Below are positions 1 to 9,993 of a DNA stretch of 64,000 bases, one piece after another. Location of the stretch: positions 496,001-560,000 of the forward strand of contig JAIXMP010000007.1 in assembly GCA_025677815.1 (NCBI GenBank), read 5' to 3'. The notes under the pieces are model-generated. The model searched no databases, was not told the DNA's origin, and worked only from the letters and a program-made list of their open reading frames with translations. Within the stretch, counting starts at the first letter, position 1, and each line of letters opens with the position of its first letter. The stretch comes from Phascolomyces articulosus. Taxonomy: Eukaryota; Mucoromycota; Mucoromycetes; Mucorales; Lichtheimiaceae. Made by a program: the position numbers and the translations under genes.

Positions 1-725
1 TTGGATAAACGTGATAATAAACTTGCTGCACCTCGACTTTTACTCCGTTTCAAAAACAAACTGGCCGTTTCGCGATGATCATCTCGATCCAACACAATCT
101 TTGGTTCGGCGCCCGTTCTGGAGCGAAACAAGGTATTGGATCGCGTAGTCTTGGCAGCTGGAACTGCAGTAGTGGCGAAATTTCGATTACTCTCGGTCGT
201 TCGCATACTTGACAATGAATAAGTGTCATCGGTTCCCAAAACTTCGGTTCGTAGTGATACAACGGATCCAGCCTCGCTACTCATAAAACTACGTATACTT
301 TTTGGTGAATCCAATGGTGATTTAAGTGGAGCATAATAAGAGGACATGGGCCACCCAACTGAGTTATTATCGATTGTGGTTTCATTATTATCTTTTTCTT
401 TATCATCTTTTTTATCTTCATCATCCTTATGATCATCCTCTTGTTGTTTCTTTTGCTTTGCTAATCTTGCTTCCTCTCGACACTTTTGGTAATATCGATT
501 ACGGATTGTTGCCGAAGGAGTTAACGTTACAGTAGGTAGTTTTATACTTTTATTGTTATTGTTATTTTCTGGTGTCACCGTCGTCGTCGTTGTTGTCGTT
601 GTCAAGCTCTCATTGTCATGGTGACTAGGTGAATCAAACGATGGTAATAATTCTGATTGGGTATGATGGTTGATCTCGTCCTTGGTAGCATCAACAGAAA
701 TAGAAAGTTGGGTCATTGTTGGCAT
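1..725 (-). CDS. Unidentified low-complexity protein, 5' part only
   Basis: An open frame begins with ATG at 725 (MPTMTQLSIS) and stays open for 241 codons to the window edge, so the gene is cut by the boundary. The visible part is Ser/Thr/Asn-rich, with a Thr run near residue 50, a basic stretch (IRNRYYQKCREEARLAKQKK) near residues 75-95 followed by an Asp/Glu/Lys block, and many SP/TP sites. I see no enzyme motif or membrane segment; the N-terminus looks disordered, as in many fungal signalling proteins whose folded domains come later. The upstream 200 bases are purine-rich on the plus strand (pyrimidine-rich in the transcript), typical of a fungal promoter or leader. I do not recognise the protein. 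The frame is convincing because no stop occurs in such AT-rich DNA over 725 bases. Confidence 0.72.
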   Translation of the reverse strand, partial: MPTMTQLSISVDATKDEINHHTQSELLPSFDSPSHHDNESLTTTTTTTTVTPENNNNNKSIKLPTVTLTPSATIRNRYYQKCREEARLAKQKKQQEDDHKDDEDKKDDKEKDNNETTIDNNSVGWPMSSYYAPLKSPLDSPKSIRSFMSSEAGSVVSLRTEVLGTDDTYSLSSMRTTESNRNFATTAVPAAKTTRSNTLFRSRTGAEPKIVLDRDDHRETASLFLKRSKSRGAASLLSRLS

Positions 726-2272
726 TTGTTCTTTATGAGTTTATTATTGAAGGTTGGAAAGGCATAAGGAATTTAAATAGAGAAAAAAAAAGGAACGAGA
801 GAGATGGGTTCTATGTTGCTGTTGTGGTAAATGAAGAAAGGAGGTGAAAGACAAATCCACAAACAAACAAAATAAAAAGTTAGAAAGAAGAAGAAGAGAA
901 GTATGAGTGAAAGAGAGAAGGGGAGAGGAAAAGAAAAGCAAGAGGTTCTGGACGCACGAACAGAGAGCAGTAATAATAGTTGTTTGGCATTTGCGACACG
1001 TTGTATAACCACCAAAAAAGTAACTTTTATAAATTTCTCAGTCGCACGCTTCCTTTTTCACTTTGTTATGTGGAGGTCAAAACGAGGAGTAAAAATATAT
1101 AACAAGTGGAGAAATAATAATAATAATTCATTTCTATTAGAAGAGAAAACGGCGTGCTATTTTTTCTTATATATATAAATATATACTGGATGATTCCTTT
1201 TCTTCTACTTCTACTTAACTTCTTATCACTTATTGAATACTTATTTTCAAGAAGAAAAAGAAGAATTCGTATTTTTTTTTTAAAACGTGGCTCCCTCAAG
1301 ATGACCATTTATGGATAACTTTATTAATGAGCATTTATTTATTTATTGATCATAAAACTTACAGTTTCTCAAATGTTGTACACAATGTTTTGAACAGACT
1401 GACAGCAAAGAGAGAGTGAATAAGGGTCAATTATTGCATTTGTTTCTCCGTTTGGGGTTGATCATCATTCCGACTTCACAAAACATAAGTGACCTTGATT
1501 ATTTAAGGTACTTCTTTTTCCCATCATCAACAAATTATTATTTAAAAACAATATATACAACCCCTCCCCCCAGTTTATTATTCTCTTTGTTTCAAAAATA
1601 TCATCGAAGTATTCAAGAAGTATACATTCTATTATAAGTCACTGAATAATTGATTTGTTTTTTTTTACTAATTATTCTTAGTAGTTTAGGATGATAATGA
1701 TTCGTTTATTCTATTAAATTTATTTACTGCCTATATAACTAAGAAACTACTTAGTGATAGGGCACGTGAAACGATAATATGAATTGTTTGTTTTACTGTC
1801 ACTACTACTTAAATAAACGGCCCTATATGATCGCTACTTGACGAGTGATGTTTGTTTTACTTTTCGGAACATGTTCAGGACAGCACGCCGTCTTGTACAA
1901 CCCAACAGCCCCGGGTCATTTTTTGTTATTTGACAGTTTTTCATTACAAGATATTATTATTGCTATTTTGATAACCACAAGAATCCAAAGGATCATTTTA
2001 TTCGTTCCTTTTTTATACTTCCTGACTTTTAGGAAATAATGTGAAAAAAGACTTTATTTTCAAGCAATCTCGAACGAATTGATTCAACTATTAGGTAGTG
2101 GTAAACAATATCCTTCTCCGCCCCCCAAAAAAAAATAACAATGAAAGCATAAAAAATAGCAAGTAATAAATGAAATAGAAGCAGAAAAGCTTGATTGGCT
2201 TGATTGACTTGGCACTATAAATATATATAATAGCATAAATAATAATAAGCATATAAGATAATTAATTATTTG

Positions 2273-2311
<39 letters not shown>

Positions 2312-3240
2312 TTATTAATAATAATAATTTATCACCTCCTTTGCGTCCTGAATTCACTTTTGCGAGCGAATGTATTTTGAAGCATTCAACACCCGTAAAT
2401 GCATTCAAATGTGGTTCCAGCATTTGAGTGCTCTTTTTGCATTGTAATTTTCAGACTTTCTTTTCACATAAAAATCTTTTTCACCAGCCTTTATATACAT
2501 TCATAAACCATTTAAACACATTAACGGATATATGAGATGGACGTGACGACAAATTAACAAAGAGTATATTACTGTTTTATACTATTTGTGAGTATAATAT
2601 TGCTGCTGTTTTATATATGGCTGACGGGTGCTGGATGAGAAAGGTCGTGATAATTATATTTGATATAGTTGGAGAAGAAGGAACCTGATGATTTATATAA
2701 TGAATTCGTGTAGTCGATAATAACATGATACATTTGCGACTTCTTATTATCGTTAACTGTTACACAATATGCAATAAATAAATGAACCATTTTTGACATC
2801 GTCATAAATAGTCTAAAGTTTTGGATTATATTATCATATTATAGAGACAAGTAATCTGAAAAGTGTTTTATTATGCTGGTGATGGGTATAATTTGTAATT
2901 GGGTTTTTCCTGGGAGTATAATTGTTAAGAAATGAACTTGACAATCGATCCGAACGATTATTAGATATCCTTTTTAAAATGGAACCATATTTTTTCCCTT
3001 GCTAATTCGTATCGTTTATCATGGAAGAAAACTATAAGATTAATCCAACAATTTCCTACAATTAGTTTTAACTTCATGAAACCTATGTTTGCATACTACT
3101 ATATTGGACAACAATAGCGATCTCCGATTTCCATCCGTAAAATACATAACTTCTGTATGGTATCGTAAAACTCGATTCCGCTTGATTCCATGACAGTGTA
3201 AAACGTTCAAACCAAGGGATACAGCATTCACAGACGAGGT
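726..3240. other. Gene-poor intergenic DNA
   Basis: No frame here combines an ATG, sensible codon use and splice sites. The first 250 bases are the purine-rich upstream region of the gene to the left. The rest is AT-rich with T tracts. A (TTA)n microsatellite lies near 2273-2308. The last 190 bases border a tandem array and share no clear repeat with it. Confidence 0.6.
2273..2308. repeat. (TTA)n microsatellite
   Basis: About twelve uninterrupted TTA/ATT triplets inside gene-free AT-rich DNA. Confidence 0.9.
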
Positions 3241-3262
3241 AGAAATTAATACAAGGAGAGCT

Positions 3263-3484
3263 TTGAGTCGAAAAGAACATCCCGGAGGCAAGTACACTGA
3301 TCACAGCAGTGAATCACCACCACTTGTAACCATGACAGTCAGCGAAAGTCAAATTGTACTGCTCACCTTTGGTACGCATAAGCCCGTCAAAGATGATCAA
3401 TCGGAGAGAGACATTATGGGATATAGTCCTATCCGTAAACAAAGAATGGTCAATCTATGGATCAAAATAAACAACATTAGTTAA
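3263..3484 (+). CDS. Array unit 1 reading frame, function unknown
   Basis: This is a 73-codon frame opened by TTG; the first ATG is MTVSESQIV at about codon 24. It ends WIKINNIS-stop. The frame could continue upstream through EINTRRA to a possible 3' splice site. No known domain is visible. It differs from unit 3 by only a few bases. Confidence 0.3.
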   Translation: MSRKEHPGGKYTDHSSESPPLVTMTVSESQIVLLTFGTHKPVKDDQSERDIMGYSPIRKQRMVNLWIKINNIS

Positions 3485-3583
3485 CAAATCTTAATCAATC
3501 ATGTACAAATAGTTTTTCTTTCTAAAAAAAAAAACGACGCTTACCTCAATCCAAGTTGCGCAGAAATTAATACAAGGAGAGCT

Positions 3584-3805
3584 TTGAGTCGAAAAGAACA
3601 TCCCGGAGGCAAGTACACTGATCACAGCAGTGAATCACCACCACTTGTAACCATGACAGTCAGCGAAAGTCAAATTGCACTGCTCACCTTTGGTACGCAT
3701 AAGCCCGTCAAAGATGATCAATCGGAGAGAGACATTATGGGATATAGTTCTGTCCGTAAACAAAAAATGACCAATCTACAGATTAAGATAAACGACTTCA
3801 GTTAA
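3584..3805 (+). CDS. Array unit 2 reading frame, function unknown
   Basis: Same 73-codon frame as unit 1 with the substitutions V to A after SESQI, P to S after MGYS, and a divergent C-terminus (QIKINDFS). Preservation of the frame across units 1-3 reflects either selection or very recent copying. Confidence 0.3.
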   Translation: MSRKEHPGGKYTDHSSESPPLVTMTVSESQIALLTFGTHKPVKDDQSERDIMGYSSVRKQKMTNLQIKINDFS

Positions 3806-3899
3806 CGAATCCTAATCATGTACAAATAGCTTTTTTTTTCCTAAAAAAAATGGCGCTTACCTCAATCCAAGTGGTGCACAAAGATTTACAAGGAGAGTT

Positions 3900-4121
3900 T
3901 TGAGTCGAAAAGAACATCCCGGAGGCAAGTACACTGATCACAGCAGTGAATCACCACCACTTGTAACCATGACAGTCAGCGAAAGTCAAATTGCACTGCT
4001 CACCTTTGGTACGCATAAGCCCGTCAAAGATGATCAATCGGAGAGAGACATTATGGGATATAGTCCTGTCCGTAAACAAAGAATGGTCAACCTATGGATC
4101 AAAATAAACAACATTAGTTAA
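3900..4121 (+). CDS. Array unit 3 reading frame, function unknown
   Basis: Almost identical to unit 1 at protein level (V to A, I to V), but its 5' flank (GTGGTGCACAAAGATTTAC) differs from the other units. The repeat boundary therefore lies close to the start of the frame. Confidence 0.3.
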   Translation: MSRKEHPGGKYTDHSSESPPLVTMTVSESQIALLTFGTHKPVKDDQSERDIMGYSPVRKQRMVNLWIKINNIS

Positions 4122-4221
4122 CAAATCTTAATCAATCATGTACAAATAGTTTTTCTTTCTTAAAAAAAAAACGACGCTTACCTCAATCCAAGTTGCGCAG
4201 AAAGTTTCTACTATGAGAATT

Positions 4222-4435
4222 TTGAGTAAAAAAAAAAAAACATTCTGGAGGTAAGTACAACCAATCACCACCACTTGTAACCATGACAGTCAGCGAAAGT
4301 TAAATTGCGTTGCTCACCTTTGGTACGCATAAGCCCGTCAAAGATGATCAATCGGAGAGAGACATTATGGGATATAGTCTTGTCCGTAAACAAAGAATGA
4401 TCAACCTATGGATCAAAATAAACAACATTAGTTAA
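4222..4435 (+). pseudogene. Array unit 4, broken frame
   Basis: The CAA codon after SES has become TAA, ending the frame early. The five-codon block present in units 1-3 (around HSSES) is missing, and a poly-A tract replaces the RKE-coding bases. A perfect GGTAAGTA lies where units 1-3 have GGCAAGTA. Confidence 0.6.
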
Positions 4436-4532
4436 CAAATCTTAATCAATCATGTACAAATAGTTTTTCTCTCTAAAAAAAACGACGCATATCTCAATCT
4501 AAGTTGCGCATAAAGTTTCTACCATAGGAATT

Positions 4533-4722
4533 TTGTGCCAAAAAAAAAAAAACATCCTGGAGGTAAGTACAACCAATCACCATCATTTTTAACCATGACA
4601 GTAAGTGAAAGTCAAATTGTACTACTCACCTTTGGTACACATTGGCCTGTCAAAGATGATTTATCACAAATAGACATTATAGGATACAGTCCTGTTCGTA
4701 CACAAAAAACGGCCAAGGATTA
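4533..4722 (+). pseudogene. Array unit 5, most divergent copy
   Basis: This frame of about 62 codons keeps HPGGKY, MTVSESQIV, LLTFGTH and GYSPV but ends early at KTAKD. Silent changes in MTVSES (GTC to GTA, AGC to AGT) point to past coding on this strand. It shares the shorter form with unit 4, so units 4-5 look older than units 1-3. Confidence 0.5.
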
Positions 4723-4730
4723 AAGGGAAG

Positions 4731-6360
4731 AAAGAAAGGGCCAGTGGTTTTAAACTTGCTCCGTTCTTTTATTAAAAATGAACCAGCGCTTAGATAATCT
4801 TGTGATAATCACCCAAAGAGGAAATCGTTTCTGTTTTTGGAAATTCTTTTTCAGCCTTTTGACAACCTCTTCTGCTTCTTCAAATCAACCATTCAGTTTC
4901 GAGTGACAACTGTGATTAAGCAAAGATCATAACAGATTTGATGAGCGGGAGGAGAGGGGCGTCCCCCCAACCTTCAGAAAAAATAAGAATAAAAACCAAT
5001 ACAGGTATATACTTTTTTTGGTGGTCTATTAAATAATTGGCATTCAAAAGAAGTGGCAAAATGCTATGTCTATTGCCGAATCTAATATGCGTGTGCACTT
5101 TTTTAAAACAAAGAAATGACATCTGTATCAATTATTATATAGTACGTAAAGTTATAATATGTATTGTATATTTAGAGTAATTTCACGTATGAAATCACTG
5201 CGTTCACTAGAATAATATTGAGAGTCTAAAAGTGTCCGTTGTAGAAGCTGGTTTTAGCTATACATCTACATTACTTGGATCATCAAGGACCGCAAATCCA
5301 TGAAAAAGACAATCGAATCTAAAATCAAGCAACTATACGTCCAACTATAGAAAATTTAATGGTTTAGGGTCTTTGTAGAGTTTCAGGTTAACAAAACATT
5401 TATAGGACAGACAAAGTGCAGGAAGTATAATTAAAATAACAATAGCAGCATACTAGAGTCATAGCAGTAAGGTTTAGATATAGAGAAAAAAAAAGAAAAA
5501 TACTTGCGAAGCAAGTGCTTTTCTTTCTCCCCCCAAATTTAGATTAACAAAAAAGAGGAAAGAACATAAAATGATTGGGAAACAAGGCAATCCTCTTTTC
5601 CAAATATTATATATGAACGATCCAGATCAAAAAATACAGAATTTTATACCAAAGTCTCAAATACAGCTTTTGTTTCCACAGCCTCAGACACAAACAGCAT
5701 TTAATTCCAAATCGTTGTTCTCCAAGGAAAATTGTAGCATTTTTTTGTTGTACCTTATATATTAAATATTATCAATTTGTTTCTCTAAACAAGTAGAAAA
5801 CAAGTAAAGCAAGTAATTAAATGCTAGGGAATTTGGAAACAAATTATGATGAATGATTGGAGCAACTAGAGTACATTGAAAAGAAATTAGTGGAAGCGTA
5901 GAGTAGGTAAAATACATTATAATACTACTGTCTATTTGAACAATTGATATTCTAGCATCATACGTGAAAACAGTTTCTGATAACACTGCTTCAAGATCGT
6001 CATCAAGGTATGTACCACGATAATGTTGAATAGTTGAATTGATCTCCAATCGGGACTAATATTTATTTTTGCAGTTCTTTTTATATGAAGAATGAAGCTA
6101 TGGATGAAGATAATGACTCTAAGGTTTGCCATGACAAGAATACCTAAAATAGACTTACATATGTATTATTATTACACCTCAGATACACCAGGTGCTGCAG
6201 CGGATGAAAAGAAAATTGAAAACTCGATGGTTTAAAAATTAAATGAGCACCTCAGAAATATAATAGAAGGGGAAAGCTTTACCGATAATTCTGTATTTAC
6301 CAAATTTTCGTTATAACTTCAGAATTAATCAAAATCGTCTTTTCAATTGTTTATCATGTA
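4731..6360. other. Intergenic DNA
   Basis: No supported gene. A 64-codon ATG frame at 5571-5765 has no recognisable motif and no codon bias distinguishing it from chance. A near-palindrome ACTTGCGAAGCAAGT lies at about 5502-5516. Confidence 0.5.
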
Positions 6361-6872
6361 CAGTCCTCCCCCAGTTTCTGCACCCCCGATTTTTGCACTT
6401 CTACGATTTCTGTACCACTTTCCCTGGAATTATCGTAAAAGCTTATAAAATTCGCACTTTTGCATTTTACGTATCAGTTATTCTTATGTTGCGTCTTATC
6501 GGGATGTCTCTTTATGTTACTATGGGTAGTACTATTACCTATGACGCATATGGTGTGGAACGTATTAAATATTATATATTCATATACGCGATATAAAATA
6601 CAGAGCTTTTTTTTATTATCAATCATAAGTTACATAATGATTACAATAAATATAATTAAATAGTTTTATTTTTTATTATTGATAGTTCTTGTATATTATT
6701 TCCCAATTATATATGTTTGTCTGTATCAATATCCAAAACAATACATGGTATGCAAAAGTAAATGCAAGCGTAAATAAATAACGAAGTTGAATACCTCGTG
6801 TTTTGCAATTGCTTACTTTTCGCACCAAAATTAGTGGAACCACCACTGTTGCGAAAACTGGGGGATGACTGT
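6361..6872. mobile_element. MITE-like element with TIRs and TA target duplication
   Basis: CAGTCCTCCCCCAGTTT at 6361-6377 is matched in reverse complement by the sequence at 6856-6872 (CAGTCATCCCCCAGTTT), 16 of 17 identical. Similarity continues inward as TTTCTGCA versus TTTTCGCA. The dinucleotide TA lies immediately outside both ends (6359-6360 and 6873-6874), the target duplication of the Tc1/mariner/pogo superfamily. The 512-bp interior is AT-rich with no credible transposase frame. It is therefore a non-autonomous, miniature inverted-repeat element needing a transposase in trans. Confidence 0.75.
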
Positions 6873-6874
6873 AG

Positions 6875-7117
6875 TTACCACTACGATCCATGAACAAGCC
6901 CATTGAAAGAAATATTGGAGTGTCTTGTACTCTAGAATTTGGTTGTTGGCGTTGTTAATTCGACGACTACGTAACTTAATGTTTGGTGAGAAGAGAAAAA
7001 CTTTTACAAGAATAGCTTGTCAGTTTGGAGCTAAAATGCACTAAGAGAATCATTGCGACAACGAAAACAACAACTATATACATGATGATGAAGCAAACAA
7101 GAGAACGAATGGCTGTA

Positions 7118-7160
<43 letters not shown>

Positions 7161-8091
7161 GGCTATTTTGGCCTCTATCAAAGGACGAGATTCAAGGATT
7201 GACTCTTGAAAATATTTCAACATCCTGTCATCCTTTGTTCATCGTTGGAAATCAATTTTTAAAGGATCGGAATTAGCACCGTGGCTATCTCTCTCTTCGA
7301 AGCAACAACCAAAAGTGTTAGGTAACGGTTTTCTTGTAGATAACGTTTTTAATTCAAGCCATGGAATCAATAGTCAAGAAGACGGAAAAGAATATCTAGT
7401 GTGAACTGTCAATTGACATTTACATCTATAACAGAGTCTATTGATTCACTCAAATCAGTAGTGTACAGACAAAAATAAGATCACCGACCGTGGAAGTGAA
7501 ACCATCCCAAAAGCTATTAAATCTTTGACTGCAGCCTAGCTACCACCTAGATATTGGAGAGAAGATGGTGGGTATTGCAGATAGAGTATTTACTTAAAAA
7601 AAGATGTACATACGCATCAGATTTGGTCGGATGTAGTTTCCTATCGGTAGTGGAAGGATACCCTACAATCTTTGATTTGTATATAGAAATTTCTACATAC
7701 TTATGATAGAGCATTGCTTTGACGTCCTGGAATTGCTTTCCCATATAAATGCATTTGCAGACATTTATATGAAAAAGCAATTTTAGGATACAATTTGTGT
7801 AACTGTTACTACAATGATACTCCCAACCCAACTATACTTTACCTGAGGATATGGAACATTTATAGTTGCAACTAAATATATACCCGGCATGATTGTCACT
7901 GCCATTAATACTGTTGCTTCAAATCCACCATCATCATTAATAGATTAGATAATATATATATTATCGGTAGTAAGTATATTGTTGTGCTCAAAAAGAAACA
8001 GTGAGCTTTGTTTTTCAAAAGAAAATAAAGCAAATATATCAACACTAATACCATTTCTTAGATATATATGTATTAAAATGATAAAAAAATA
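6875..8091. other. Intergenic DNA with a 36-base T tract
   Basis: No supported gene. Positions 7120-7155 are an uninterrupted run of T following GGCTGTAAG, reminiscent of the poly-A tail of a retroposed copy seen from the other strand, but I see no gene-like sequence beside it. The frames at 7025-7276 and 7547-7831 are chance frames. Confidence 0.5.
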
Positions 8092-9993
8092 CTAATCGCG
8101 CACTTTGTTTGTCCTTTTAGGGGCACCTGCCGATTCGCGCATCCAGTTATTCGTGATATGTTGTGGTAATGAGGATGACAATGGGTTTAAAATTAAAGTG
8201 TCAATGGAAATGATAGTCGTACTGAGAATGCTTTTTAACTGCATTAAATGTTCCATGATTCCAGGTACACCACAGACTGATTGAGGGTATCGTAATAGTT
8301 CAATAAAACCATGCTCAATCATGAGGTACACCCCATCAGCAACCAATTGAAGACTGTACGTGCGCATTTCGTATCCTTCTACCAAAATGCCACAAGTAAT
8401 TGGATTGGAAATCCCCTTTTTTACCAATCTGTCAACCATCTCTTTCATTTCTTTTCCAACTTTTACGTAGTCAGATTGTAGCTGGTGATTGGATGATTTT
8501 TGAGGTGGTTTTACTTCCACAGCCAAGAGATCAAATGTCTCGTCTGTAGTTGAAGTGTAAGAACCAATATAATCTGCCATGAGTGATGAAGGGTTGTCTA
8601 TTAGATGGGTTTCTCCTTCACGAACTTTAATTCCTTGATTTGAATTAAAGACGTGATCCAAAAAAACTGTAAGGTGTTGCTTTTGGAATGAACTTTCCAA
8701 CGTACAATTAGCTGTCCAAGAAGCAAATATCTCAACGAGTGATCCTAAGATCGTAGCAACCACCAAAAGAAGAGAGTCTTCACTACTACCATCATCATTC
8801 TCTTCATCATCATCTTTGTCTTCATTTTCATCATCAGTGTCGTCTTCTTCATCAGCTTCAGCGCCAAACTGGCGGGCCATTTTTCGTAACGTTTTTTTTG
8901 GAAACACACTGTTTCCTACGATCTGTTCGTCGAACTGACCACACCAAACACGGGCTTTCAAAGGGAGCCGCTCCCATTTTGTCTTTAAAGGATAATTACC
9001 AATGATCTTGTCATGGTATACTGGGGAGAAACGATGGAACGAAGAACGGGCTTGATCGGAAGTAATGACAAAAATATTACTAAGTGATAAGACTCGGTTA
9101 TCACTGAGATTTTCATCTCTTTTTGCCATAGAAAATGATCTATTTCTGAATTTTTGGAGTGCCATTGTAATGTTTAATCCATCAAGGATCCATTCTTCGT
9201 TCGGCTCCCACTTGGCAACTGAATTTGAGATGTAATCATAAACGTATTTTCTTCGTTTATGTCGGTTCTCACTCACTTGAGAGTTGTTGTCATCGTTTGC
9301 AACTGTAACCTACATAAAAATTATTAGGAGGCTAGATATTAGCATTGAAGATGGAGTAAGAAATGGTAACGCAAGTAATAAGCCCCAGTATCAAAATATA
9401 CCTCAAATTTTCGTTTACTATTTGGTGCTGTTGTTACTGGCTCTGGTTCTGATGTTGATGAAGAAGATGTGGCGACTATTTTATATATTTGGGTATAATA
9501 AATTTTTATTATAGATCTTGATTGGACACAATATATAAAAACGTGATGAAGAAGTGGTAAGCAATTATTATTTATACATTACTTACCAATAGACTTATAG
9601 ATGTCTCGTTCTACACAGCTACTTGTTGAACGCTTCGCCATAGCAGCCAACCTTATATTACGATTTGTTTCCAAATCTTCCCAGAATTCAATGGCTTCAC
9701 TTGTTTTGAGGTACTAATGCATTGCAATTCACTGATTAGATATATGTTCACTTTGGATATATATATAAGATTCAGGAATGAAAATGAGATCTATATATTA
9801 CTGGGTAACCATCCGTTTGTTCTTTTCGCGCCCACACAACGGCACCACGGTATGGGTTTTTCTTCTTCCAAGTTGCAATGATCCCAACATGATCTTTAAA
9901 CATAGCTTCACCTGAACGCTGTGTTGTGGCGCCGGTAGCTTCAAAGTAAGCTTTTATTGAAAAGGATTTTACAGCGGCAAGGATGTAATCCAT
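8092..9993 (-). CDS. PD-(D/E)XK-like nuclease-fold protein
   Basis: Four exons (9993-9802, 9713-9587, 9475-9402, 9309-8092) join in frame to 536 residues, starting MDYILAAVKSF. All introns have GT-AG ends. The second half contains MADYIG (Asp near residue 377) and, 19 residues on, LLAVEVKPPQ (Glu 396, Lys 398). This D...ExK spacing, in a beta-strand-like context, matches the PD-(D/E)XK nuclease fold. Downstream GILVEGYEMRTYSLQL and YLMIEHGFIELLRYP resemble the core of a large protein family I associate with Mucorales. The middle (about 280-306) is almost purely Asp/Glu, and residues 110-155 are Ser-rich and basic with KRRK. There is no signal peptide or membrane segment, so a nuclear or cytosolic protein is likely. 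Family assignment is inference from motif spacing; activity is unproven. Confidence 0.75.

Larger units (their letters stand above)
3241..4722 (+). repeat. Five-unit tandem array, period about 311-322 bp
   Basis: Five head-to-tail units start near 3241, 3562, 3879, 4198 and 4510. Each holds a plus-strand frame containing HPGGKY, MTVSESQI, LLTFGTH and VKDD, followed by a spacer with TGTACAAATAG, an A/T tract and TTACCTCAATCCAAGT. Units 1-3 are nearly identical, with frames of 73 codons ending INNIS or INDFS. Units 4 and 5 lack five codons, and unit 4 carries a stop. Several differences in unit 5 are silent in the plus frame, so the frame was probably once coding. No unit starts this frame with ATG; the first ATG is internal. 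A CAG stands just before some frames (GTTGCGCAG, 3' splice-site-like). GGTAAGTA, an ideal donor, occurs in units 4 and 5 where units 1-3 read GGCAAGTA. This looks like a repeated exon or a decayed repeated small gene. I do not recognise the peptide. Confidence 0.85.

Noticed and set aside
1559..1585. CCCCTCCCCCCAGTTTATT, similar to the MITE terminal repeat
   Set aside because: Lacks the leading CAGT with TA and no inverted partner was found nearby.
3040..3304. Minus-strand frames running from the array into its left flank
   Set aside because: They start with GTG, differ in frame, and depend on a single array unit. The minus strand of the other units is full of stops.
5571..5765. 64-codon ATG frame
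   Set aside because: Short, no motif, no splice partners, ordinary AT-rich composition.
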